Below are positions 7,519-13,340 of a DNA stretch of 13,340 nt, one piece after another. Source of the DNA: an uncultured Collinsella sp. (GTDB lineage: Bacteria > Actinomycetota > Coriobacteriia > Coriobacteriales > Coriobacteriaceae); assembly GCA_902470345.1 (NCBI GenBank), contig CABRGB010000045.1:1-13340 (forward strand), given 5' to 3'. The stretch's first letter is position 1. Each line of letters opens with the position of its first letter. Made by a program: the position numbers and the translations under genes. Below the pieces are notes generated by a model, which saw nothing but the letters and a program-made list of their open reading frames with translations, was not told where the DNA came from and did not search any database.

Positions 7519-7535
7519 CCAACGAAAGGCATCCC

Positions 7536-8819
7536 ATGTCACTTGCAACTCAACAATCGCTCGAATCCCATTACGTTATGCATACCTTTGGTCGCTCTCC
7601 GGTAGAGTTTGTCGAAGGCCACGGCATGAAGCTCACCGGTGACGATGGTCGTGAGTATCTCGACTTTCTTGCTGGTATTGGCGTGTGCAGCCTTGGCCAC
7701 GGCAACCCTGCAGTGCTTTCGGCGCTCGAGACGCAGACCAAAAAGCTCATGCATGTCTCCAATTACTTCTACATCGAGCAGCGTGGCCAGGTCGCGGCGC
7801 TACTGTCCAAGCTCGCTAACGACGATGTGGATGGCGCGTGCGTGCTGGCCGATGCCGTCGCCGCCGGCGATGAGACCACGGCCGCTGCGCTCGGTGCCCC
7901 GGCTGCGGACGAGCAGGTGTGGGAGACGTTCTTTGCCAATTCTGGTGCCGAAGCCAACGAGGGCTCGATGAAGCTCGCGCGTCTGTACGCCAAGCGTGCT
8001 GGTAACGGCGGCAACACCATCGTATGCATGCGCGGCGGTTTCCACGGCCGTACGCTCGAGACCATTGCGGCCACCATGCAGGATTGGCTACAGGATAGCT
8101 TCCGCCCGCTGCCGGGTGGCTTTGTGGCCTGCACGCCCAACGATGTCGATGAGCTGCGTGCAATCTTTATGCAGCTGGGAAGCGAGATTTGCGCCGTCAT
8201 GCTCGAGCCGATTCAGGGCGAGAGCGGTGTGCACCCCATGACCGAGGAGTTTATGACGGCGGCGCGCGACTTGGCGCACGAGGTGGGCGCCGTTCTTATC
8301 GCCGACGAGGTCCAGTGTGGCATCTTCCGCTCCGGCAAGCCGTTTGCATTCCAGACCTATGGCGTGGAGCCCGACATTATGAGCCTTGCCAAGGGCATTG
8401 CCGATGGCGTGCCCATGGGTGCCGTGGTGGCAAAGAAGGAGATCGCCGACGTGTTTAAGCCCGGCGACCACGGCTCGACCTTTGGCGGTAGCTGCTTGGC
8501 CGTCGCGGCGTGCGCCGCGACGCTCTCCGCGCTCGTGCGCGGCGATTATGCCGACCATGCCGCCAAGGTGGGTGCTTATATGGAGGCAAAGCTCACCAAG
8601 CTGCCGCATGTGGTCGAGGTACGCGGTCGCGGCTTAATGCTCGGCTGCGATCTGGATGACGCTGCGGGCGATGCGCATGATATTGTTGCCCGCGCGCTGG
8701 CCGCTGGCGCCGTGATTAACGCGACCGGAGCTCATACGCTGCGTTTCCTGCCGCCGCTTATCTGCGAGGAAGCCGACGTGGACAGCCTGATCGAGATTTT
8801 GTCGGACGTTTTGGCCTAA
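7536..8819 (+). CDS. argD: Acetylornithine aminotransferase
   Basis: 427 residues. A PLP-dependent class-III aminotransferase that converts N-acetylglutamate semialdehyde and glutamate to N-acetylornithine and 2-oxoglutarate. NSGAEANE (135-142) binds the cofactor phosphate, D257 in ADEVQCG contacts the pyridine nitrogen, and K286 in LAKG is the Schiff-base lysine. Compared with the family the chain has an extra Asp/Ala-rich stretch at about 96-127, between the small-domain helix and the FFANSG strand, which accounts for the length above the usual 400. Ribosome site GAAAGG at 7524-7529 lies six bases before the ATG. Last gene of the operon, followed by a strong terminator. Related omega-aminotransferases look similar, but operon context makes ArgD the clear choice. 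Confidence 0.95.
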   Translation: MSLATQQSLESHYVMHTFGRSPVEFVEGHGMKLTGDDGREYLDFLAGIGVCSLGHGNPAVLSALETQTKKLMHVSNYFYIEQRGQVAALLSKLANDDVDGACVLADAVAAGDETTAAALGAPAADEQVWETFFANSGAEANEGSMKLARLYAKRAGNGGNTIVCMRGGFHGRTLETIAATMQDWLQDSFRPLPGGFVACTPNDVDELRAIFMQLGSEICAVMLEPIQGESGVHPMTEEFMTAARDLAHEVGAVLIADEVQCGIFRSGKPFAFQTYGVEPDIMSLAKGIADGVPMGAVVAKKEIADVFKPGDHGSTFGGSCLAVAACAATLSALVRGDYADHAAKVGAYMEAKLTKLPHVVEVRGRGLMLGCDLDDAAGDAHDIVARALAAGAVINATGAHTLRFLPPLICEEADVDSLIEILSDVLA

Positions 8820-8844
8820 TACAGCGAAATAACTCAATTTGGAC

Positions 8845-8909
8845 CGGGTTCCGGACTGCGGACATGCCATATGCGGCACGATTCAGCGGTCTGGAGCCCG
8901 TTTTGTCTT
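8845..8909 (+). terminator. Intrinsic terminator of the arg operon
   Basis: CGGGTTCCGGACTGC (8845-8859) pairs with GCGGTCTGGAGCCCG (8886-8900) over all 15 positions, counting three G-T wobbles. The loop carries a small TGCC/GGCA stem. TTTTGTCTT follows. It starts 26 bp after the argD stop and is the best terminator in the window. Confidence 0.85.
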
Positions 8910-8950
8910 AGATTTGCTAAGGCGGGGGAGACCTGCTGGTCAAAAAACAT

Positions 8951-9139
8951 CAAATATGAGTACTGTTACCGATTTGGTAGCAGCAATTTTGGACTAATAA
9001 GGCTAGATAGCAAGACGAAATGGCGATGAATACACGATTTTAATCCAACTGTTAGTCCTTATAATGGACACATGTTGCGTAACTTAGGCAAATACTATCT
9101 TATTATATGTTGCAAACAAAGTAGCAGTACTCATTTTTG
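8951..9139. repeat. AT-rich block bounded by a 19-nt imperfect inverted repeat
   Basis: CAAATATGAGTACTGTTAC (8951-8969) reappears inverted at 9121-9139 with 17 of 19 bases matching. A second inverted pair, GGACTAA (8991-8997) and TTAGTCC (9052-9058), is nested inside. A GTTACC/GGTAGC hairpin overlaps the left arm. The block is clearly AT-richer than the surrounding genes and holds no credible coding frame. It could be a small non-autonomous mobile repeat, or a pair of facing regulatory motifs; no target-site duplication was recognised. Confidence 0.5.
9060..9065 (+). promoter_or_regulatory. Consensus -10 hexamer, target unknown
   Basis: Perfect TATAAT on the plus strand, six bases before an ATG at 9072, which is the spacing of a leaderless start. 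The upstream -35 region (ATTTTA) is poor. The minus strand also shows TATAAT, at 9107-9102. The frame that follows on the plus strand runs into tRNA-derived repeats and is not a believable protein, so any transcript here would be non-coding or spurious. Confidence 0.3.
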
Positions 9140-9176
9140 CCATTTTTTGGCCACGGCCTTTGTGGCAGACGTGCTG

Positions 9177-9264
9177 GCGGGTTCGAATCCCATGCGATGG
9201 GCCCGAAAAAGGAAAGGCCTCCATCGCTGGAGGCCTAACAAATCAGTGGTGGGCGATGAGGGAT
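9177..9264. repeat. tRNA-end/hairpin module, copy A (degenerate)
   Basis: Contains in order a T-arm-like GCGGGTTCGAATCCC (9177-9191), GCGATGGGCCC (9194-9204), an A-rich run, a perfect hairpin, and TGGTGGGCGATGAGGGAT (9247-9264). The last 18 bases equal the 3' end of the nearby tRNA-Val read from the plus strand. The same order recurs 185 bp downstream. No complete cloverleaf can be built around this copy, so it looks like a relict of two facing tRNA 3' ends. Confidence 0.65.
9215..9236 (-). terminator. Hairpin of module A, minus-strand terminator shape
   Basis: AGGCCTCC (9215-9222) and GGAGGCCT (9229-9236) form a perfect 8-bp stem with a six-base loop. Read on the minus strand it is followed by TTCCTTTTT, so it has intrinsic-terminator form for leftward transcription. 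Confidence 0.55.
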
Positions 9265-9361
9265 GTCGCGTGCGGCTGGCGCCGCCCGCTTTCGCTTCGT
9301 CGCTTCGCTCCTCGCGTGCTGCGCTGGAAAACGCCTCGCGTTTCCTCAGCTCCGCACCCTT

Positions 9362-9449
9362 GCGGGTTCGAATCCCTCTGCGATGGGCCCAAACAAAAAC
9401 GGTCCCCTTTCGAGGACCGTTTCCAATTCAATGGTGGGCGATGAGGGAT
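9362..9449. repeat. tRNA-end/hairpin module, copy B (overlaps tRNA-Val)
   Basis: Repeats the order of copy A at an offset of 185 bp: GCGGGTTCGAATCCC (9362-9376), GCGATGGGCCC (9380-9390), A-rich run, hairpin, then TGGTGGGCGATGAGGGAT (9432-9449), which here is part of the intact tRNA-Val. The hairpin arms differ completely in sequence from those in copy A, while the flanking blocks are identical. The sequence between the modules (9265-9361) is GC-rich with no clear function. Confidence 0.65.
9391..9422 (-). terminator. Intrinsic terminator of tRNA-Val
   Basis: AAACGGTCC (9397-9405) and GGACCGTTT (9414-9422) make a perfect 9-bp stem with an eight-base loop. On the minus strand the stem runs into TTTTTGTTT. 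It sits 9 bp beyond the 3' end of the tRNA, exactly where a tRNA terminator is expected. Confidence 0.8.
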
Positions 9450-9507
9450 TCGAACCCCCAGCCTTGTGCGTGTAAAGCACCTGCGCTAACCGTTGCGCCA
9501 ATCGCCC
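9432..9507 (-). tRNA. tRNA-Val (anticodon UAC)
   Basis: Read on the minus strand the 76 bases form a full cloverleaf: acceptor GGGCGAT paired with ATCGCCC (7 bp), D stem GCGC/GCGC, anticodon loop TTTACAC with anticodon TAC, T stem with loop TTCGAAT, discriminator A and an encoded CCA. The first anticodon-stem pair is a G-A mismatch; the other four pair. A TATACT -10 element lies just upstream and a terminator just downstream, so it is likely a single-gene transcript, possibly also reached by read-through from asnB 57 bp upstream. Confidence 0.95.
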
Positions 9508-9517
9508 GCAGGGATTG

Positions 9518-9523
9518 AGTATA
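9518..9523 (-). promoter_or_regulatory. Likely -10 element of the tRNA-Val promoter
   Basis: TATACT on the minus strand (five of six consensus bases) ends 10 bases before the tRNA 5' end, leaving room for a start site around 9511. The -35 region is weak (GTGAAC at a 16-bp spacing). Confidence 0.45.
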
Positions 9524-9564
9524 GCGGAAACCCCGTGCTGTTCACCGCTAATTCATAACGAAAC

Positions 9565-11433
9565 TTACGCGGCGACTTCGGCGCCCTTGTCCTCATCGAT
9601 AAAGAAGCGCTTGTACCAGATGAGGAACGTCAGCGTGGTATAGATCTTGCGCTGGTTGAGCGCGCGACCCTCAAAGTGATCGTCAAGCAGTTTCATGAGT
9701 GCATCGGTGTCAAAGAAATCGGCAGCCCACGGTGCGGTGAAGTATTCCTTTACGTAGTCGTAGTACTTTTGCTCGCGCAGCCAGAACTTGACCGGTACGG
9801 GGAAGCCCACCTTCTTGCGCGTTGCCCACTCGTCGGGCAACGCGCGGTTGGCGGCGTGACGCAGGACGAGCTTGCAGCCTTCTTCGTTAACACGGTAGTT
9901 GGCGGGAATGTGCTCGGCAAACTCCATGACCTTCTTGTCCAGGAACGGGACGCGAAGCTCCAGAGAATGCGCCATGCACATCTTGTCTGCCTTGAGCAGG
10001 ATGTCGCCCGGCAGCCACATGTTCATATCCAGATACTGTTTCTTGGAAAGCTCGCAGCAGTTGGGAACCTGCTTGTAGTACTCGGCGCACATCTCGGCGG
10101 CGTTCTTGCCGGTGTCATAAGCGGGCTTGAGCACCTCGTCGACCTCGGAGGGATCGAACACCTTTGCCTGACCCACATACCAACGCTCGGGAACCTCGGC
10201 GCATTTCGTCAGGAAGTTGTGGCCCTTAAAGTAGGGGAGATGCTGAACGAGCGAGCCCAGGGCGCGACGTACGCCGAGCGGCACGCGCTTCTTAAAGGAG
10301 CGCATCTCGGGGGTGTCCTCGTACCACTCATAGCCGGCAAACAGCTCGTCGGCACCCTCGCCCGAAAGGACGACGGTGACCTCCTCGGAAGCCATCTGCG
10401 CCAGATAGTACAACGGCACGCTGGACAGGTTCGATTGCGGTTCGTCCATGTGATACTGGATATCGGGCAGCGCATCGAAGAACTCGTCGGCGGTAATCAT
10501 CTTGCGCACATTCTTGATGCCCAGCTTGTCGGAAAGCTCGGCAGCGTAGTTGGTCTCGTTGAAGTTCTTGTAATCGAAGCCGACAGAATACGTGGTGTCG
10601 GGCATGAGACAGGCGGCGATGTAGCTGGAGTCCACGCCGCCAGAAAGGAACGAGCCCACCTTAACATCGGCGATTCGGTGTGCAGCGACGCTTTCGTGCA
10701 CAACCTTGTCGCACTCGTCCACGTACTCCTCGAAGGTCTTGGAGTTGTCGTCGGTGAAGTCACAGCTCCAGTAACGCTTGATGTCCATGGTGTTGGTCGT
10801 CAGGTCATACGTAAAGCAATGCGCCGGGGCAAGCTTGAACACGCCCTTAAAGAAGGTCTCCTCCGTGGCGGGGAATTGCAGCGTCAAGTAGGGGCGTAGC
10901 GCGTCGTGGTTGACAGCCTTCTCAAACTTGGGATGGTCCAGGAAGCTCTTGATCTCGGAGCCAAACAGCAGCGAGCCATCGGATGCCTGGTAGTAATAAA
11001 ACGGCTTGATACCAAAGATGTCGCGAGCGCCAAAGAGTTTGTTCTTGTTCTGGTCGTGGATCACGAACGCGTACATGCCGCGTAGGCGGTTGACCAGGTC
11101 CTCGCCCCACTCCTCGTAACCGTGTACCAGGACCTCGGTATCGGCGTTGCAGTGGAAGGCGTAGCCGGCTGCCTCCAGCTCGGCGCGAAGCTCCTGGAAG
11201 TTGTAGATCTCTCCGTTGAAGACAATCGTGACCTTGCCGTCGTCGCTCGACATGGGCTGAGCTCCAGCTTCGGAAAGATCGAGAATCGAAAGACGACGGA
11301 AGCCAAGGGCAACGTTGTCGACGATATGCTGGCCGCCCATATCGGGACCACGGTGGATGATGCGATTCATCATGGCCGTGAGAACCAGCTCACTCTGTTC
11401 ATCTGTACCGGTAAAACCGACAAAACCGCACAT
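9565..11433 (-). CDS. asnB: Asparagine synthetase (glutamine-hydrolysing)
   Basis: 622 residues. Makes asparagine from aspartate, ATP and glutamine-derived ammonia in the cytoplasm. The N-terminal glutaminase domain begins with the required nucleophile Cys2 (MCGFVGF) and shows HRGPD (27-31) and NGEIYN (73-78). The synthetase domain carries the ATP pyrophosphatase loop SGGVDSS at 264-270 and a later SGEGADELFAGY segment. The start at 11433 is fixed by the need for Cys2 at the processed N terminus and by GAAAGG six to eight bases upstream; the frame stays open 57 codons further but that part is leader. Length matches the long Bacillus-type AsnB. Transcribed alone, divergent from murE, with a possible SD-sequestering pseudoknot in its leader. 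Confidence 0.95.
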   Translation of the reverse strand: MCGFVGFTGTDEQSELVLTAMMNRIIHRGPDMGGQHIVDNVALGFRRLSILDLSEAGAQPMSSDDGKVTIVFNGEIYNFQELRAELEAAGYAFHCNADTEVLVHGYEEWGEDLVNRLRGMYAFVIHDQNKNKLFGARDIFGIKPFYYYQASDGSLLFGSEIKSFLDHPKFEKAVNHDALRPYLTLQFPATEETFFKGVFKLAPAHCFTYDLTTNTMDIKRYWSCDFTDDNSKTFEEYVDECDKVVHESVAAHRIADVKVGSFLSGGVDSSYIAACLMPDTTYSVGFDYKNFNETNYAAELSDKLGIKNVRKMITADEFFDALPDIQYHMDEPQSNLSSVPLYYLAQMASEEVTVVLSGEGADELFAGYEWYEDTPEMRSFKKRVPLGVRRALGSLVQHLPYFKGHNFLTKCAEVPERWYVGQAKVFDPSEVDEVLKPAYDTGKNAAEMCAEYYKQVPNCCELSKKQYLDMNMWLPGDILLKADKMCMAHSLELRVPFLDKKVMEFAEHIPANYRVNEEGCKLVLRHAANRALPDEWATRKKVGFPVPVKFWLREQKYYDYVKEYFTAPWAADFFDTDALMKLLDDHFEGRALNQRKIYTTLTFLIWYKRFFIDEDKGAEVAA

Positions 11434-11486
11434 GCAAGATCCTTTCTGCTGACGGCTCAGGTGTACTGCCGCAAGGATCGCGGCAG
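11434..11486 (-). promoter_or_regulatory. asnB leader hairpin whose loop complements the Shine-Dalgarno
   Basis: On the minus strand CTGCCGC (11486-11480) and GCGGCAG (11472-11466) form a perfect 7-bp stem. Its 7-base loop GATCCTT (11479-11473) is the exact complement of AAGGATC (11444-11438), which includes the asnB ribosome-binding site. Loop and target are separated by the 3' arm and 21 bases, so an H-type pseudoknot masking the ribosome site is geometrically possible. It matches no riboswitch class that I recognise. Confidence 0.5.
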
Positions 11487-11733
11487 CTGATGTCAAATAA
11501 TCTTTACTATCATGCCAATCTTTTGTTTCGTGATAGGGCATAAGCGCCGAGCGAACCGAAAAAACCACGGCGTGACTCGTCCGGGCTTCCGGTAGCGGTT
11601 CCAAGATTTAGCAATCTGTGCCCGATACAAGATTGGGCGGCATATTACGATGGCTGCTAGTATTGAAAGGGTTTTGTTGAATCGGTTTGGTCTCGAGGCA
11701 ATTGAGGCTGGGCTTAGCGAGAGGGGTCGTTGT
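11487..11733. other. Divergent asnB-murE intergenic region
   Basis: About 250 bp with no gene. It contains small hairpins AGATT-TAGC-AATCT (11604-11617) and GCCCGAT-ACAAG-ATTGGGC (11620-11638). TGCTAGTAT (11655-11663) resembles an extended -10 for murE, though no good -35 was seen. On the minus strand a perfect TTGACA (11499-11494) precedes the asnB leader hairpin but lacks a matching -10. Promoters are therefore unresolved. Confidence 0.4.
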
Positions 11734-13254
11734 ATGTCGGATAGCACGCCGCGAGAAAAACTGACACTTAAGCGCTATATAGAATTGCTCGAGGCGGAAG
11801 GCGTGGTCGTCTCCAAGCCGGCAGTGCCATGCGATTGGCCTATTGAATTTGCGACTGACGATTCGCGCCAAGTGCGTCCGGGCACGTTGTTTGTCTGCAA
11901 GGGCCGCGCGTTTAAACGTGAGTACCTGCTTTTGGCAATCTCCGATGGCGCCGTGGCCTACGTTTCCGAGGTCGATTACGATGTTGATCTTCCCGCGGTG
12001 ATTGTGAGCGATATTCGTCGCACGCTCGCCGTGGTGGCAGATGCCTTTTATGGGCACCCGTCGGGTAAGGTGAAGGTCTGCGCCTTTACAGGCACCAAGG
12101 GCAAGTCGACCTGCAGCTTTTATCTGCGTGGCATTCTTGCCAACGAGGCCAAGCTTACGGGCTGTCATCGACCCGCTCTTAATACGGGCATTGAGTTCGA
12201 CGACGGCATCGAGACGGGCCCTTCCAAGCTGACGACCCCCGAATCCTTTCTGCTGCAGTCTCGCATCGCGCATGCTGCGGAGGCGGGTGCCCCGTGGCTG
12301 GTTATGGAGGCATCGAGCCAGGGCCTCAAATACGAGCGCACGGGCAAGATCGCCTTTGAAGTCGGCGCCTTTACCAATATCGGCGAGGATCACATTTCGC
12401 CGATTGAGCATCCCACGCTTGAGGATTACTTTGCCAGCAAGCTCAAGATTTTTTCGCAGAGCCGCTTTGCTGTGGTCAACCTCGATATGGACCACGTCGA
12501 CCGCGTGCTCGAGGCGGCGTCCCGCTGCGAGCGCACGGTGACGTTCTCCCTGACCGACGAGCGTGCCGACGTGCTTGCGCTGGCGATTCGTAATGGTGAC
12601 TGCGGCGTGGTGGCAACGGTGCGCACGCCCCGCTTTACGCGCGACATGGTGATTCCCACGCCGGTTAAATTCAATGTGTCCAACGCGCTTGCCGCTATTG
12701 CCTGCGCCGAGGCCCTGGACATTTCCGAAGAGGGCATCGTCCACGGCTTTGAGGGCGTCTTCGTTCCTGGCCGTATGGAGCTCTATCCGTCCGTATCGGG
12801 CAAAATCCTGGGTATCGTCGATTTTGCACATAACGGCATGAGCCTCGAGACACTCCTGCGCGACTTGCGCGAGAATTATCCCGAGCGCGAGCTGGCGGTT
12901 GTATTTGGCGCTACGGGCGGTAAGGGTGTCGATCGACGCACCACGATGGGCATCGCCGCTGGCAAGTATGCCGACCGAATCGTGATTACCGAGGATGACC
13001 CCGGCCCCGAGGATGTCGAGGATATTTGCGCCGAGATCTCGCGCAACGTTCAAGCGCAGGGAAATGATAACTGGCAAATCGTGACTGATCGCGTTGCCGC
13101 TATCGAGACTGCCGTGCGCGAGACCGTCCGTCCTGCCGTGGTCATCGTGACCGGTAAGGGCGAGGAAGAGTGTATGCTGCGCAAGAACGGACCCGAGCCT
13201 TGCGAGCGCGACGGTTCGATTCTCAAGCGCACCCTTGCGGCGTGCGATGCCTAA
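11734..13254 (+). CDS. murE: UDP-N-acetylmuramoyl-tripeptide synthetase, lysine-type MurE
   Basis: 506 residues. Adds the third, diamino residue to UDP-MurNAc-L-Ala-D-Glu with ATP during cytoplasmic peptidoglycan precursor synthesis. The ATP loop is GTKGKST (120-126, K124). TPES, ASSQ and NIGEDHISPIEHP follow, with K236 in ASKLKIF at the position of the carbamylated lysine. The substrate-selecting motif is DDPG (421-424) rather than the DNPR of DAP-adding enzymes. From memory, the order of motifs closely tracks streptococcal Lys-adding MurE, including GTKGKTT and DDPN. Lysine or ornithine is therefore expected; which one cannot be read. The ATG at 11734 has AGGGG (11722-11726) seven bases upstream; an in-frame ATG at 11650 would give 534 residues with a poorer site. 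The next gene starts 34 bp later. Confidence 0.9.
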   Translation: MSDSTPREKLTLKRYIELLEAEGVVVSKPAVPCDWPIEFATDDSRQVRPGTLFVCKGRAFKREYLLLAISDGAVAYVSEVDYDVDLPAVIVSDIRRTLAVVADAFYGHPSGKVKVCAFTGTKGKSTCSFYLRGILANEAKLTGCHRPALNTGIEFDDGIETGPSKLTTPESFLLQSRIAHAAEAGAPWLVMEASSQGLKYERTGKIAFEVGAFTNIGEDHISPIEHPTLEDYFASKLKIFSQSRFAVVNLDMDHVDRVLEAASRCERTVTFSLTDERADVLALAIRNGDCGVVATVRTPRFTRDMVIPTPVKFNVSNALAAIACAEALDISEEGIVHGFEGVFVPGRMELYPSVSGKILGIVDFAHNGMSLETLLRDLRENYPERELAVVFGATGGKGVDRRTTMGIAAGKYADRIVITEDDPGPEDVEDICAEISRNVQAQGNDNWQIVTDRVAAIETAVRETVRPAVVIVTGKGEEECMLRKNGPEPCERDGSILKRTLAACDA

Positions 13255-13288
13255 GACCAGAAGCCCCTTCTACGTAAATGGAGTGACC

Positions 13289-13340
13289 ATGTCCCACAAT
13301 ACCCTGCCGACCGTCGCTGAGCTTTCGGGCGAGATGCGCG
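13289..13340 (+). CDS. Start of an unrecognised gene, cut by the window edge
   Basis: Seventeen codons are visible, beginning MSHNTLPTVAELSGEMR, with a GGAG ribosome site (13280-13283) five bases before the ATG. The 34-bp gap after murE and the lack of a terminator suggest that it belongs to the same transcript. The fragment is too short to assign a family. Confidence 0.7.
   Translation, partial: MSHNTLPTVAELSGEMR

Noticed and set aside
5013..7532. Very long open frame on the minus strand opposite argJ and argB
   Set aside because: It mirrors the third-codon GC bias of the real genes, has no recognisable domain and runs antisense to two intact enzymes with full motifs.
9290..9391. Possible plus-strand tRNA-Ser (a CTGGAAA loop and a T-arm are visible)
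   Set aside because: No acceptor stem or D arm pairs up and the anticodon stem fails, so at most it is a relict.
9072..9518. 148-codon plus-strand frame with a leaderless-looking start after TATAAT
   Set aside because: It passes through two hairpins, tRNA-like repeats and the antisense of tRNA-Val, so the peptide is an artefact of RNA-gene sequence.
8820..9564. CRISPR array
   Set aside because: Only two copies of a tRNA-derived module occur, with no regular short repeats and spacers and no cas genes.
9676..10899. 407-codon plus-strand frame opposite asnB
   Set aside because: It lies entirely antisense to AsnB, is low-complexity in composition and shows no family motif.
11434..11604. 57-residue N-terminal extension of AsnB
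   Set aside because: The glutaminase needs Cys2 exposed after removal of the first Met, and a good ribosome site sits directly before MCGF.
11608..13077. 489-codon minus-strand frame opposite murE
   Set aside because: Antisense shadow of a well-supported MurE; no domain seen.

Overview
The window is high-GC bacterial DNA with short intergenic gaps, Shine-Dalgarno-led genes and AT-rich islands only between transcription units. The mix of a fused EcfA1-EcfA2 ATPase, an argCJBD cluster, a tRNA-Val with encoded CCA and a streptococcal-type (non-DAP) MurE fits a Coriobacteriia actinobacterium, most likely Collinsella or a close relative. That placement rests on gene content and composition and has not been tested by a search.

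Layout. (1) 16-3662, plus strand: ECF vitamin/metal transporter core (fused double ATPase, then EcfT with a 1-nt overlap), followed by two tandem paralogous flavin-type split-barrel (PPOX-family) proteins and a strong GC-rich hairpin. (2) 3663-3929: AT-rich control region with two palindromic ArgR-type boxes whose centres lie 21 bp apart. (3) 3930-8819, plus strand: argC, argJ, argB, argD, with a hairpin or palindrome in every gap, including a terminator-like structure with a T-run just before argJ; a strong terminator follows argD. (4) 8820-9564: no protein gene that I can support. It holds an AT-rich block with a 19-nt imperfect inverted repeat, two 185-bp-spaced copies of a tRNA-end/hairpin module, and an intact tRNA-Val(UAC) on the minus strand. 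(5) 9565-11433, minus strand: glutamine-hydrolysing asparagine synthetase, whose leader has a hairpin loop exactly complementary to its own Shine-Dalgarno. (6) 11734-13254, plus strand and divergent from asnB: a MurE ligase of the lysine-adding kind, then the first 17 codons of an unrecognised gene.

How the genes work together. ArgC, ArgJ, ArgB and ArgD convert glutamate to ornithine by the acetyl-recycling route; no argF, argG or argH is present here. The MurE adds a diamino acid to the peptidoglycan stem and lacks the DAP-type DNPR motif, so lysine or ornithine are the candidates. A link between the ornithine cassette and cell-wall building is an attractive inference that needs testing. No phage, CRISPR or complete mobile element is visible. 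The most interesting signals are regulatory: the tandem ARG boxes, the argC/argJ attenuator candidate, the asnB leader pseudoknot and the duplicated tRNA-end modules.
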